From: Candidatus Berkelbacteria bacterium Licking1014_7
Lineage (GTDB): Bacteria; Patescibacteriota; UBA1384; GWA2-35-9; CG2-30-39-44
Length of the DNA: 38,027 bases
Assembly (NCBI GenBank): GCA_007376535.1
Contig: VMGK01000014.1
Span: 1 to 38,027, forward strand
Direction of reading: 5' to 3'
Shown piece after piece: positions 22,072 to 31,083 of the stretch. Within the stretch, counting starts at the first letter, position 1. Every line of letters begins with the position of its first letter. The notes beneath the pieces were generated by a model, which saw nothing but the letters and a program-made list of their open reading frames with translations, made no database searches and was not told the origin of the DNA. A program made the position numbers and the translations under genes.

Positions 22072-22845
22072 ATGGGAGAATTTGGCGAACCAGGGTTTTC
22101 ACTTAAAAATGAACAAACGCGTAGATGTGCATTAATTGAGCATTACTACCAAGATTTGCTTAACCAATACGGCCATATAAAAGGTGGTAATTTAAAAGAA
22201 TATTTAGAGTCTTGGAATAATTTTCAAAATTATGAAGAGAAAAATCAACCCAACCAACATGATGTAGTGCACTATGATATTGGAAGGAGATTTAATATTG
22301 ATGCGCTATTAAATGATGAGGGTAAAATAAGCGAAGAAGAACAGGCGTATATAAGAGATTTTTTTCTGTCAAAAACACTCCCATTTTATAATTCTCTTGA
22401 AGCTAACGATGAAGATATCCAGTCTTTCATACAAAATTACCCGAATAAAGAATCAATGGTTAACTCTTTAATATTTTTATACAGAAAAGCGCGCAAACAA
22501 ATGCTTATTATAGGGCTAATATGGATTTGGGATGAGGTTTTAATAGACAAACACCCCCCTCAAAAAGAGGGACAGAAATATGAGGATTGGTATCGTCATG
22601 ATTATATACCGGCATTCAAAAGTTGGCGGGAGTTCGTTCTGAATCATAATAATGAATATGGGGAACTTATATCAGTATCAAGCGTCTATACTGATGCCAC
22701 CACTAATTCTACTCTTTGTGACCCTTTGCGCAAACTAATTAAGAGGGCCACCGAAAACAAGGTTAATTTTGAAATGCCTCAACAAGAGCTACTCGAAGAA
22801 GCAAAACATGATTTGGGTGTTGATTTTGGGTTAATGCCAAATTAA
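22072..22845 (+). CDS. Hypothetical protein flanked by direct repeats
   Basis: A 257-residue, soluble, mostly helical protein, unrecognised. AAAGAAAGGAGAAGAAT precedes the ATG, nearly the leader of the orphan gene at 3952. It has many aromatic and acidic residues, HYDIGRRFNIDALL near residue 68, a hydrophobic helix (MLIIGLIWIWDEVLI, about 144-158) and EDWYRHDYIPAFKSWREF. It lies between two copies of a 26-bp direct repeat and has no functional neighbours, so it may be acquired cargo (inference). Confidence 0.7.
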   Translation: MGEFGEPGFSLKNEQTRRCALIEHYYQDLLNQYGHIKGGNLKEYLESWNNFQNYEEKNQPNQHDVVHYDIGRRFNIDALLNDEGKISEEEQAYIRDFFLSKTLPFYNSLEANDEDIQSFIQNYPNKESMVNSLIFLYRKARKQMLIIGLIWIWDEVLIDKHPPQKEGQKYEDWYRHDYIPAFKSWREFVLNHNNEYGELISVSSVYTDATTNSTLCDPLRKLIKRATENKVNFEMPQQELLEEAKHDLGVDFGLMPN

Positions 22846-22891
22846 AATATTATAACTTCTCTAAACACAGGCTACCCACTTCCAATTTCCA

Positions 22892-22917
22892 GTTCCAACA
22901 TCGTTCACTAAGCCCCG
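22892..22917 (+). repeat. Direct repeat DR1, second copy
   Basis: Same sequence as 21920-21945 except for one C/T difference. The two copies bracket the orphan gene at 22072. Confidence 0.75.
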
Positions 22918-22946
22918 CCAGTCGGAATGAATTGACGATAGACTCT

Positions 22947-22974
22947 TTGATTTTTTTCAAATTCGGTTTATAAT
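22947..22974 (+). promoter_or_regulatory. Promoter of the EF-Tu-like gene
   Basis: TTGATT, a 16-base spacer and TATAAT. The expected transcript has a short leader with AAGGAGA before the ATG at 23002. Confidence 0.6.
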
Positions 22975-23001
22975 AAAATCAAGCAATCTAAGGAGAATAA
23001 A

Positions 23002-23313
23002 ATGGTCGAAGAAAAGGAAGACAAAAAGGATCAACCCAAGACTGAACCCAAGGCTGATAAACAGCCAGAAGGCAAAGCCATCGGCAAGATTTCCCACTAT
23101 TTTGGCAAGCTGGGAGTGGGCATAGTTGAGCTGACAGGCGGACTAAAGGTCGGAGATAAAATCGCCATTTTGGGCGCGACCACCGACATAGAGCAGACGG
23201 TTGAGAGCTTGGAGCTTGATCATAAATCGGTGGAAGAAGCCAAGAGCGGTGACGCGATCGGTCTGAAAGTTAAGGATAAAACGAGAGAAGGGGATACGGT
23301 CTACAAGCTTTAG
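23002..23313 (+). CDS. EF-Tu domain-II-like protein
   Basis: A 103-residue member of the small translation-elongation-factor-like family common in CPR bacteria and archaea. A charged Lys/Glu/Pro-rich N-terminal tail (about 25 residues) is followed by the beta-barrel: IGKISHYFGKLGVGIVELTGGLKVGDKIAI, a VESLELDHKSVEEAKSGDAIGLKV strand pair and GDTVYKL. There is no GTPase domain. It probably binds RNA or the ribosome, but its exact job is unknown. CTAAGGAG gives a clear ribosome binding site. Confidence 0.85.
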   Translation: MVEEKEDKKDQPKTEPKADKQPEGKAIGKISHYFGKLGVGIVELTGGLKVGDKIAILGATTDIEQTVESLELDHKSVEEAKSGDAIGLKVKDKTREGDTVYKL

Positions 23314-23346
23314 GCTTGACATTCCGCGCCCCAAAACTTACTGCCT

Positions 23347-23775
23347 CTATCGCGTCAAGTGCCGGCGTTTTTTGAGTTCTAAAATTTTTAGCTGGGCAAG
23401 CGAACGTTCTAAAATAGCAGTGGCGTCGGCGCTGGAAACAGCGTCGCGCGCCGTTCGGCGCGCAACCAGCGCCTGTTGATGAGCCTCTTTGATTTTTAAT
23501 TCATTCAAATCTTCCGCCCGATCGGCGCTGTCGGATAATATCCGGACTTTTTTACCGGTAATTTCAGCCAAGCCGCCGCTGACCGCCAAATGATCCAAAT
23601 TACCGTCTGCCTCCCCTGGCTTATTTCTGATTGAAATGACTCCGGGAGTGAGCTGAGTAATCAGCGGAATATGTCCGGGCAAGACGGCAATTTGCCCGCT
23701 GGTGTTCGGCAAGATTATCTCGTACGCTTCCTGTTCAAACATTTTTTTATCTTGAGTAATAAGTTCTAAAATCAT
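23347..23775 (-). CDS. atpC: ATP synthase F1 epsilon subunit
   Basis: The epsilon subunit couples the F1 catalytic head to the c-ring and can inhibit hydrolysis. The N-terminal beta-sandwich is intact (LELITQDKKMFEQEAYEIILPNTSGQ, IAVLPGHIPLITQL, LAVSGGLAEITGKKVRIL), followed by the C-terminal helical hairpin (LKIKEAHQQALVARRT). At 142 residues it is full length. It lies downstream of a truncated atpD on the same strand, with a palindromic insertion between them. Confidence 0.94.
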   Translation of the reverse strand: MILELITQDKKMFEQEAYEIILPNTSGQIAVLPGHIPLITQLTPGVISIRNKPGEADGNLDHLAVSGGLAEITGKKVRILSDSADRAEDLNELKIKEAHQQALVARRTARDAVSSADATAILERSLAQLKILELKKRRHLTR

Positions 23776-23811
23776 ATATTTGGAAATTTATTCTGATTAT
23801 TTGAGCATTCG

Positions 23812-23928
23812 TAAATTACTAAATACCTATTTCTTCATCCCCTCGGCTATCTTTTTCTGCTGAAAAAGCGCCTCTCGCGCGCCAGTCGCGCTTACGAGAG
23901 GGTCTTCAGAAATAGTATTTCGTAATTC
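23812..23928. repeat. Palindromic insertion between atpD and atpC
   Basis: Imperfect terminal inverted repeats (AATTACTAAATACC-TATTTCT and its complement) enclose a GC-rich hairpin (CCTCTCG..CGAGAG). This explains the unusually wide atpD-atpC gap of about 175 bp. Confidence 0.6.
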
Positions 23929-23950
23929 ACGGTTTAGAGTAAGACACTCC

Positions 23951-24741
<791 letters not shown>

Positions 24742-25452
24742 ATGCCGACATTAATTTTTGACATTGAGACAATCGGGGAGGATTTTGACCGGTTTGATAA
24801 AACCTCGCAAGAAGTTTTGACGAGATGGATTAAACGGGAAACCAACAGTGAAAGCGAATACAAAAAAGAATTAGACCAACTTAAAGATGGTTTGGGATTT
24901 TCTCCGCTCACTGGTGAAATTGTGGTGATAGGCGCGTTGGATTACGAAAAGGATAAAGGGGTTGTTTATTTTCAATGTCCTGATAAAAAAATCAGAGAGA
25001 CCGAAGAAAAAAATATTAAATACAAGCCCGCCACTGAAAAAGAAATGCTGGAAAAATTTTGGCGGGGCGCGCAGGAATATGATACTTTTGTTAGTTTTTA
25101 CGGCGGATCGTTTGACCTGCCTTTTATTCTGATTAGATCCGCGATTCACAAAATCAGACCGACAAAAAATTTATTGTCACATCGCTATCTAAATAGTCAA
25201 TGGCAAGGCGCCAAGCATATTGACCTTTTGGATCAATTTACATTTTACGGTTCAGTAAGAAGGCGGCATAGTTTGCATTTGCATTGTCGCGCGTTTGGCA
25301 TAAAAAGTCCCAAAGCGCAAGGTATAAGCGGCGAGAATATCAAAGAATATTTTCAGACAAAAAAATATTTGGAAATTGCCCGCTATAATGCCGGCGATCT
25401 TTTTGCCACTAAAAAATTATACGAATATTGGAGAGATTATTTGATGTCTTGA
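24742..25452 (+). CDS. Predicted 3'-5' DEDD exonuclease (PolB-exonuclease-like)
   Basis: A 236-residue RNase H-fold exonuclease of the predicted PolB-associated type. The motifs are FDIET with D7 and E9, FYGGSFDLPFI (exo II) and YNAGDLFATKKLY (exo III with the final Asp). Such proteins trim 3' ends of DNA or RNA, and the substrate is unknown. The ATG at 24742 fits the family's usual start just before the first motif. It lies 9 bases after a TGGTATAAA box (24724-24732), so the mRNA is nearly leaderless. Earlier in-frame starts (24691, 24709) are possible. Confidence 0.85.
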   Translation: MPTLIFDIETIGEDFDRFDKTSQEVLTRWIKRETNSESEYKKELDQLKDGLGFSPLTGEIVVIGALDYEKDKGVVYFQCPDKKIRETEEKNIKYKPATEKEMLEKFWRGAQEYDTFVSFYGGSFDLPFILIRSAIHKIRPTKNLLSHRYLNSQWQGAKHIDLLDQFTFYGSVRRRHSLHLHCRAFGIKSPKAQGISGENIKEYFQTKKYLEIARYNAGDLFATKKLYEYWRDYLMS

Positions 25453-25458
25453 TTATAA

Positions 25459-25480
25459 CCTTGAATTACGTAACTCAAGG
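25459..25480. repeat. CTTGAATTAC palindrome, variant copy
   Basis: CCTTGAATTAC/GTAACTCAAGG, a variant of the palindrome at 12227 and 35053 with compensating changes near the centre, located just after the exonuclease gene. Confidence 0.65.
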
Positions 25481-25528
25481 TTTCAATTAAGAAACCGATA
25501 AAGAATTTTCGGTTGCACTACTGTTTTG

Positions 25529-25537
25529 TGCTATAAT
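25529..25537 (+). promoter_or_regulatory. Extended -10 box of mltG
   Basis: TGCTATAAT ends 6 bases before the mltG ATG, with no ribosome binding site between them. Confidence 0.6.
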
Positions 25538-25543
25538 GAGAAA

Positions 25544-26524
25544 ATGTCAGATGTAAAAAAGAAAAGATTTTGGGTGGGGTTGGTGGGCGTGATTGTTTTA
25601 GCAATTGCTATTGTATCTGGCGCGTTTTATCGGGAAATTTTTTTAAGTCGGGCAGGCGGAACAAGTTCTCAAAAAATTTTTGTTGAAATTGATTCAGGTC
25701 AAAGCACTCGGCAAATCGCGCAGACACTCAAAGAGAAAGATATTATTTCGAGACGAAATGTTTTTTTGCTTTATGTAAAACTTAAACGGTCGCCGTTACG
25801 CGCCGGACTTTATTATTTTTCTTCGTCGCAGACGATCGCGCAAATTGCAAAAATTTTACAAAAAGGCGAGGTGTCTGAAAATTCTATTACAATTCCCGAG
25901 GGTTGGCGGAGGGAGCAAATTGCTCAATATTTAAGCGATCGCAAAATAACAACGTCCGATGATTTTTTAAGCGCGAGCGAAGGCAGGGAGGGTTATCTTT
26001 TTCCAGATACCTATCGTTTGGCAGTCAGCGCGACAGCCGAACAAATTGTCGAAAAAATGACAGAAAATTTTGCCAAAAGAATTGAAGGACTAAATATTTT
26101 ACGTAATGATTTGATCTTGGCGTCAATTATTGAACGAGAAGCCAAGCGCGACGACGAGCGGCTGAAAATCGCCGGAGTGTATAAAAATCGTTTGGCGCTG
26201 GGAATGAAACTTGAAGCCGACCCCACCGTCCAGTATGCCAGGGATAATGAAAAATCCAAAAGCGATTCTCAAAATTATTCCTGGTGGCAGATAATCACCA
26301 GGTCTGATTATTTGAGCGAGCCATCCAATTTTAATACTTATTTGCATTCAGGATTGCCGCCCGCGCCGATTTGTAGCCCGGGGTTAAAAAGTATTCAAGC
26401 CGTTAAAAATCCTGAAAAACACAACTACTATTATTTTTTTCATTTGAAAGATGGTACTGCGATATTTTCTAAGACCCTGAGTGAACATAATGAAAATCTC
26501 GCCAAGTATGTTTCCGAGAGATAA
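25544..26524 (+). CDS. mltG: Endolytic murein transglycosylase MltG
   Basis: MltG cuts nascent glycan strands at the membrane and so sets peptidoglycan chain length. It has one N-terminal transmembrane helix (about residues 9-27), a LysM-like segment (IFVEIDSGQSTRQIAQTLKEKDII), and the YceG catalytic domain with ASIIEREA, where E197 is the predicted catalytic acid, GYLFPDTYRL, ADPTVQYA and SNFNTYLHSGLPPAPICSPG. The 326-residue length is normal. It is the first gene of the mre/PBP2 cell-shape block. Confidence 0.95.
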   Translation: MSDVKKKRFWVGLVGVIVLAIAIVSGAFYREIFLSRAGGTSSQKIFVEIDSGQSTRQIAQTLKEKDIISRRNVFLLYVKLKRSPLRAGLYYFSSSQTIAQIAKILQKGEVSENSITIPEGWRREQIAQYLSDRKITTSDDFLSASEGREGYLFPDTYRLAVSATAEQIVEKMTENFAKRIEGLNILRNDLILASIIEREAKRDDERLKIAGVYKNRLALGMKLEADPTVQYARDNEKSKSDSQNYSWWQIITRSDYLSEPSNFNTYLHSGLPPAPICSPGLKSIQAVKNPEKHNYYYFFHLKDGTAIFSKTLSEHNENLAKYVSER

Positions 26525-26556
26525 TTTTTTGACATTTTCAGTTTTTTGTTCTATGA

Positions 26557-26693
26557 CTTATAAAGGGGATTAACCCGCATTTTCAAATATTCCATATCAA
26601 TTTTCAATGACACAATTTTCAAACATTCCTGTTTGTTACATTGAAACATTGTAAATTCAATGTAAATTGAGAATTGTAAATTGAAAATTCAAT
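26557..26693 (+). repeat. TATAAAGGGGATTAA repeat at the broken 5' end of mreB
   Basis: The segment 26558-26627 recurs inverted at 37810-37890 (shared TATAAAGGGGATTAA and AAATATTCCATATCAATTTTC). It continues as AT-rich text made of ATTGAAAATT-type words up to the first mreB codon. Confidence 0.8.
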
Positions 26694-27635
26694 GTGGCGC
26701 TCAACAAACGTACCAAGCAAATTTTAGCGATCGGAAAAGAGGCGCAGAGAATGGTTGGCAAAACGCCCAGTTATATTGTGGCAATGCGACCCTTAGTAGA
26801 TGGCGTGGTGTCGGATTTTGAAATTACTCAGGAAATGCTGAGATTTTTTATTACCAAAGTGCATCGGGAGAAATTCACATTATTTCCGCGACCGCGCGTG
26901 CTCATCGGTATTCCGTATGGCGTCACCGAAGTTGAACGGCGGGCGGTTGAAGAAGTGACGATCAATGCCGGCAGTCGCGAAGTATATTTGATAGAAGAGC
27001 CGATTGCCGCGGCCATCGGCGCAAAATTGCCGATTCAAGAACCGGGCGGGTCATTTATCGTGGATATTGGCGGCGGCACGACTGAAGTGGCGGTAATTTC
27101 GTTAGGCGGGATTGTTACCAGTCGGAGCGTGCGCGTGGCAGGCGACGAAATGAATCAGGATATAATCAATTGGGCGCGAGACAAACACAATCTTTTGTTA
27201 GGAGAAAGAACGGCGGAAGAAATTAAAATTGAGTTTGGTTCCGCCCTGCCTCTCAAAAAAGATAAAGACATTAAGAACACGGTAAAAATGCGTGGCAGAG
27301 ATTTGGTTTTGGGCTTGCCCAAAGAAATTGAAGTGCCGCAACTTGAAATATACGAAGCGCTAAAAAAATCGGTTAAAATAATTGTTTCGGCTGTCAAGGA
27401 TACTATTGAGGAGACACCGCCTGAGTTAGTGGCTGACATTATGGAGAGAGGAATATATTTGACAGGCGGCGGCGCTTATCTTAAGGGCTTGGATAAATTA
27501 TTATTTCAGGCAACCAAAACCAAAATAATAGTGGTTGACGATCCGCTTACCGCTGTGGTGCGCGGCGGCGGAATGGTATTGGAGGACTTAGATAATTTAT
27601 CCGAAATTCTACTGCCGAGCGAGTTTAGTAAATAA
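26694..27635 (+). CDS. mreB: Rod-shape protein MreB, N-terminally truncated
   Basis: MreB is the bacterial actin that guides the elongasome. The sequence matches the family from VALNKRTKQILAIGKEAQ onward, through DGVVSDFEITQEML, the phosphate-2 motif IVDIGGGTTEVAVI, GDEMNQDIINW and the adenosine motif LTGGGAYLKGL. The first 40 or so residues of MreB, including the phosphate-1 IGIDLGT loop and NEPSVVA, are absent. The match starts abruptly at a GTG directly joined to a dispersed repeat. The protein may be inactive or the region may be misassembled. mreC, mreD and PBP2 follow intact. Confidence 0.9.
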   Translation: MALNKRTKQILAIGKEAQRMVGKTPSYIVAMRPLVDGVVSDFEITQEMLRFFITKVHREKFTLFPRPRVLIGIPYGVTEVERRAVEEVTINAGSREVYLIEEPIAAAIGAKLPIQEPGGSFIVDIGGGTTEVAVISLGGIVTSRSVRVAGDEMNQDIINWARDKHNLLLGERTAEEIKIEFGSALPLKKDKDIKNTVKMRGRDLVLGLPKEIEVPQLEIYEALKKSVKIIVSAVKDTIEETPPELVADIMERGIYLTGGGAYLKGLDKLLFQATKTKIIVVDDPLTAVVRGGGMVLEDLDNLSEILLPSEFSK

Positions 27636-27663
27636 AGAATGCCGCTCATGCGGATTCTTTATT
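27631..27663. repeat. AAAGAATGCC hairpin over the mreB stop codon
   Basis: AATAAAGAATGCC..GCGGATTCTTTATT is the hairpin of the AAAGAATCC family. It carries the mreB stop codon and lies between mreB and mreC. Confidence 0.75.
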
Positions 27664-27698
27664 TGTCTGATGATGGGCTTATTCGTCCCCTTATTTAT

Positions 27699-28487
27699 AT
27701 GTCTAAATATAAAATTTCTTTTGGTTTTGTTTTGTTGGCGATTTTTGGTCTTGTTTCTAATGAATTTCATTTTTTTAGAAATACCGTGGTCTTGACTCGG
27801 CAAATTTTGTCGCCATTTTCAACGCGCGCCATTAGTCGTTCGCAATCACTTCCTAATTTTTTTAACAACATTTTGGAAATTGGAAAATTAATTAACGAGA
27901 ACGAAAAATTAAAAAATGAAAATTATGATTTATTGGGAGAAGTGGCTCGCCTCAAAGAAGTGGAAAAAGAAAATCAAACATTGAAGCAAGAAATGCAAAT
28001 TAAAATAGATCCTCACGGTCGCGGTTTGATAGTGGCTAAAATTGTGGCGAAAAGTCCGTCAAGTTTTAATCAAACAATCTTTTTAAGCGCGGGCGAAAAG
28101 CAGGGCGTGAAAGTTAATGATCCAGTCATCGGGCGATCGCATTTAATTGGTAAAATTGAAAAAGTAAATCAGAATTCATCACAAGCGATTTTAATCAATA
28201 ATCATCGATTTTTAATGCCAGTAATTTTGTCGGAAAGTCGCGCGTTGGGTTTAATGCGGGGCGGGCTGGATGGCGTGGTGGTTGAACAAATTCCCGCTGA
28301 TCAGGAAATTAACATTGGCGAACAGATTATTACTTCAGGAATAAGCGAGGATTTTCCGTATAGTTTTTTAGTTGGATCAGTGGCTGAGAAAATTTCCGGC
28401 GATTCGGAAATTTCTCAAACTGTTTTGGTGAGCCAGCCCATTAAAATTAATGAATTGGAAACCGTCTTTGTTTTAGGAGAAAAATGA
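27699..28487 (+). CDS. mreC: Rod-shape protein MreC
   Basis: MreC is the periplasmic/extracytoplasmic scaffold linking MreB to the PBP2-RodA synthase. It has an N-terminal transmembrane helix (about residues 5-24), a coiled coil (about 55-95, LINENEKLKNENYDLLGEVARLKEVEKENQ in two heptad runs), and the beta domain (IVAKIVAKSPSSFNQTIFLSAG, GLMRGGLDGVV, ITSGISEDFPYSFLVGSV). The ATG at 27699 is chosen because the upstream part of the frame is a hairpin repeat. The stop overlaps mreD by 4 bp. Confidence 0.93.
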   Translation: MSKYKISFGFVLLAIFGLVSNEFHFFRNTVVLTRQILSPFSTRAISRSQSLPNFFNNILEIGKLINENEKLKNENYDLLGEVARLKEVEKENQTLKQEMQIKIDPHGRGLIVAKIVAKSPSSFNQTIFLSAGEKQGVKVNDPVIGRSHLIGKIEKVNQNSSQAILINNHRFLMPVILSESRALGLMRGGLDGVVVEQIPADQEINIGEQIITSGISEDFPYSFLVGSVAEKISGDSEISQTVLVSQPIKINELETVFVLGEK

Positions 28488-28924
28488 AGCAAATTATTAT
28501 TTTATTATTGGCGTTTGTCGCGATTATGACGCAGGTGTCAGTATTTTCTCGTTTGAGTATTTTGAGCAATATTAATATTTTTCTTTTGACAATGATATTT
28601 TTGATTTTCTTAAAAAAAGAAAATCAAGCACTGTGGTGGGCGGGTTTTGGCGGAGTTTTTTTAGACATTTTTTCCGGGCTTCGTTTTGGTATTTATACTT
28701 TAATTATGATTTGTCTTTGGTGGCTGGCGATGATTTTAAGAAATAAATATTTTAGTCAAAATCTTTTATCAATTATTTGGATAATATTTTTAGCGCAAAT
28801 AATTTTTTCTGTACCGACTTTTATTTTAGATATATCGTGGTGGGTATTTTTAGAAACGATTTTTGTGAACATTGCGATCGCAATATTATTGTATTTAATT
28901 TTTTCAAAAAAAATTAACCAATAA
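28484..28924 (+). CDS. mreD: Rod-shape membrane protein MreD
   Basis: A 146-residue polytopic membrane protein with about five hydrophobic helices and the typical motif GGVFLDIFSGLRFGIYTL. Its location, directly after mreC with a 4-bp overlap and ahead of PBP2, supports the assignment. MreD is part of the elongasome core with MreC and RodA. Confidence 0.9.
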   Translation: MKQIIILLLAFVAIMTQVSVFSRLSILSNINIFLLTMIFLIFLKKENQALWWAGFGGVFLDIFSGLRFGIYTLIMICLWWLAMILRNKYFSQNLLSIIWIIFLAQIIFSVPTFILDISWWVFLETIFVNIAIAILLYLIFSKKINQ

Positions 28925-29019
28925 TTCAATTTGTATAAGTTACGTAACTCGTATAATTTTCGGCTTGTCAATTGTCTCAAAGTAATCTATTTCTATTTTT
29001 GAGGTATAATTGATTTTCA

Positions 29020-29085
29020 GCACGCTCGTCGCCCCAGCGTGGCTCCTCGCTCGTCCTCGCCTCGCTCCTTTGATGCTTGCTTCGC
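29020..29085 (-). repeat. Dispersed repeat D, copy 3
   Basis: Exact reverse complement of bases 1-66. It follows a TATAAT box (29005-29010) in the mreD-PBP2 gap and may have pushed the original promoter away from PBP2. The gap of 299 bp also has a TAAGTTACGTAACT palindrome near 28937. Confidence 0.88.
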
Positions 29086-29157
29086 AAGATCAAAGACCTG
29101 CCCGCTCGGCTGTGGATGGCTTCAAATCAACAATACCTCAAAAAGTTAAAATATATT

Positions 29158-29163
29158 TATAAT
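29158..29163 (+). promoter_or_regulatory. -10 box for the leader ORF and PBP2
   Basis: TATAAT ends 10 bases before an ATG (29174) that begins a 17-codon open frame ending on the PBP2 start codon. Confidence 0.4.
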
Positions 29164-29173
29164 ACGATTTACT

Positions 29174-29227
29174 ATGAGTCAACTGACTTCACCTCAAATT
29201 ATTTTATTTAAACAAATTAACCAATGA
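29174..29227 (+). CDS. Possible 17-residue leader peptide coupled to PBP2
   Basis: MSQLTSPQIILFKQINQ, then TGA overlapping the PBP2 ATG (ATGA). PBP2 itself has no Shine-Dalgarno sequence, so re-initiation after this short frame could be how it is translated. It may also be chance. Confidence 0.3.
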   Translation: MSQLTSPQIILFKQINQ

Positions 29228-31083
29228 AAATTTTTGTTGATTCTCAGACCAACTTAAAAGTGAACATTAAAGAGCGGGCGGATTTTTCTTTTATCTTAAA
29301 AGATAAAGGAAAGATGGATATTCGGGATCAAAGCAATAATAAAATTAATTTGCTTTTGGCGCTTTGCGTGATTATATTTGGCGCGTTTTTTTTTCGTCTG
29401 ACAAATTTGCAAATTGCGCAAGGTTCTCAAAATCTTTATATGGCGGAAGGCAATCGAGTAAGATTGCAAAGAATTTTAGCGCCTCGGGGATTAGTGCTGG
29501 ATAAAAACGGAATTGGTCTTACAAAAAATATTATTCGTTATGATTTGGAAGTAATTTCCGGACTTCTTCCCGAGAAGATTGATGATAGACAAAAGGTCTT
29601 TGATGAGGTTTCTCGCATTGCCGGTCAAGATTTTTCCGACAAATTAAAACCCAATGTGCCTTCAGAGTTTGATCCAATTGTCTTAAAAGAAGACATTCCG
29701 CATCAGCAGGCAATCAAGTGGCAAGTGGAATCAGATGGTTTGTCTGGCGTAAAAATAGTTCAAAAGCCGCTTAGACAATACGAGCATGGCTTTGCCTTGT
29801 CGCATATTTTGGGTTATATCGGAAAAATTTCCAAAGATGAGTATCAAAAAAATAAGGATTATTTTTTTGATGACTGGATTGGCAAGACGGGCTTGGAAAA
29901 TATTTATGAAAAGCAATTGCGCGGTAAAGACGGTTTTAGAAAAGTTGAAGTGAACGCATTAGGCAGATTACAAAGATTAATTGGTGAAGTCCAGCCAGCA
30001 AAAGGCAATGACATTAAACTTTTTTTGGATTTAAATTTGCAAAAAAAGACGTATGAGGCATTACAAAAAAAAGTTGAGGAAAGCGGAAATGGAAAAGGCG
30101 CTGCGATCGCAATGAATCCGCAAAATGGCGGTATTATTGCAATGGTTTCTTTGCCTGATTATGACAATAATGTTTTTGTGCGATCGCAAAAAAATGATGA
30201 AGTGTATAAACTTTTTTCCGATGTCAATACGCCGCTTGTCAATCGCGCGATTGCTGGCGTGTACCCGATTGGTTCGACAATTAAGCCATTGGTAGCATCA
30301 ATCGCTTTGCAAAATAATGTGGTAAATGAAAATTATCGGGTGGATACGCCACCAGAAATTTCTATTGGCGATTTTCATTTTCCCGATTGGAAAGATCATG
30401 GTTTGACTGATATTCGGCGCGCGATCGCTGAATCAAATAATATTTTTTTCTATATGTTGGGCGGTGGTTGGGCTTACATAAAAGGGCTGGGGGTGGATAG
30501 GTTGTCTCGCGGTTTGCAGGAATTTGGATTGGACGAATTAACCGGCATTGATTTGGTTGGCGAGCAAAAAGGATTAGTGCCAAACGCCGAGTGGAAGAAA
30601 AAAGTAAAAGGCGAAAGATGGTATTTGGGCGATACCTATCATTTGAGTATTGGTCAGGGGGACTTGCTGGCAACGCCGATGCAGCTGCTTTCAGCGATCG
30701 CTTCAATTGCAAATTTAGGCAAACAATACGAGCCGCGTCTGGTTGACGATGGAAAGGTAAAAATCAAAAAGCAGGGTTTTATTGACAAAAAAAATTTGCA
30801 AATTGTAAAAGAGGGTATGGCGCAGGCGGTTGAGTATGGGTCAGCGCGCGCTTTGCAGGGGATAAAAGACAGTCAGGGACAGGAGGTCCAAATTGGCGCC
30901 AAAACTGGCACTGCCCAGACAGGCGACAAAGATAAAACTCACGGCTGGCTCACTGCGTTTGCGCCGTTTGACAATCCGGAAATTGCGGTAATCGTGTTGG
31001 TGGAAGAAGGCGGCGAGGGTTATCAATCCGCTCTGCCAGCGGCGCGCGATATTTTGCAGGAATATTTTAGGACTAAGAATTAA
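29224..31083 (+). CDS. mrdA: Penicillin-binding protein 2 (peptidoglycan transpeptidase)
   Basis: This is the class B PBP that crosslinks peptidoglycan during elongation. It has an N-terminal transmembrane helix (about residues 42-62), the dimerisation domain (NRVRLQRILAPRGLVLDKNG, GYIGKISKDEY, GKTGLENIYEKQLRG), and the transpeptidase domain with GSTIKP (S351, K354), SNN at 404-406 and KTGTAQ at 560. The N terminus carries an extra 35 residues ahead of the membrane helix. A start closer to the helix (for example MDIRDQ, residue 31) is possible. The length of 619 is usual. Confidence 0.95.
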   Translation: MKIFVDSQTNLKVNIKERADFSFILKDKGKMDIRDQSNNKINLLLALCVIIFGAFFFRLTNLQIAQGSQNLYMAEGNRVRLQRILAPRGLVLDKNGIGLTKNIIRYDLEVISGLLPEKIDDRQKVFDEVSRIAGQDFSDKLKPNVPSEFDPIVLKEDIPHQQAIKWQVESDGLSGVKIVQKPLRQYEHGFALSHILGYIGKISKDEYQKNKDYFFDDWIGKTGLENIYEKQLRGKDGFRKVEVNALGRLQRLIGEVQPAKGNDIKLFLDLNLQKKTYEALQKKVEESGNGKGAAIAMNPQNGGIIAMVSLPDYDNNVFVRSQKNDEVYKLFSDVNTPLVNRAIAGVYPIGSTIKPLVASIALQNNVVNENYRVDTPPEISIGDFHFPDWKDHGLTDIRRAIAESNNIFFYMLGGGWAYIKGLGVDRLSRGLQEFGLDELTGIDLVGEQKGLVPNAEWKKKVKGERWYLGDTYHLSIGQGDLLATPMQLLSAIASIANLGKQYEPRLVDDGKVKIKKQGFIDKKNLQIVKEGMAQAVEYGSARALQGIKDSQGQEVQIGAKTGTAQTGDKDKTHGWLTAFAPFDNPEIAVIVLVEEGGEGYQSALPAARDILQEYFRTKN

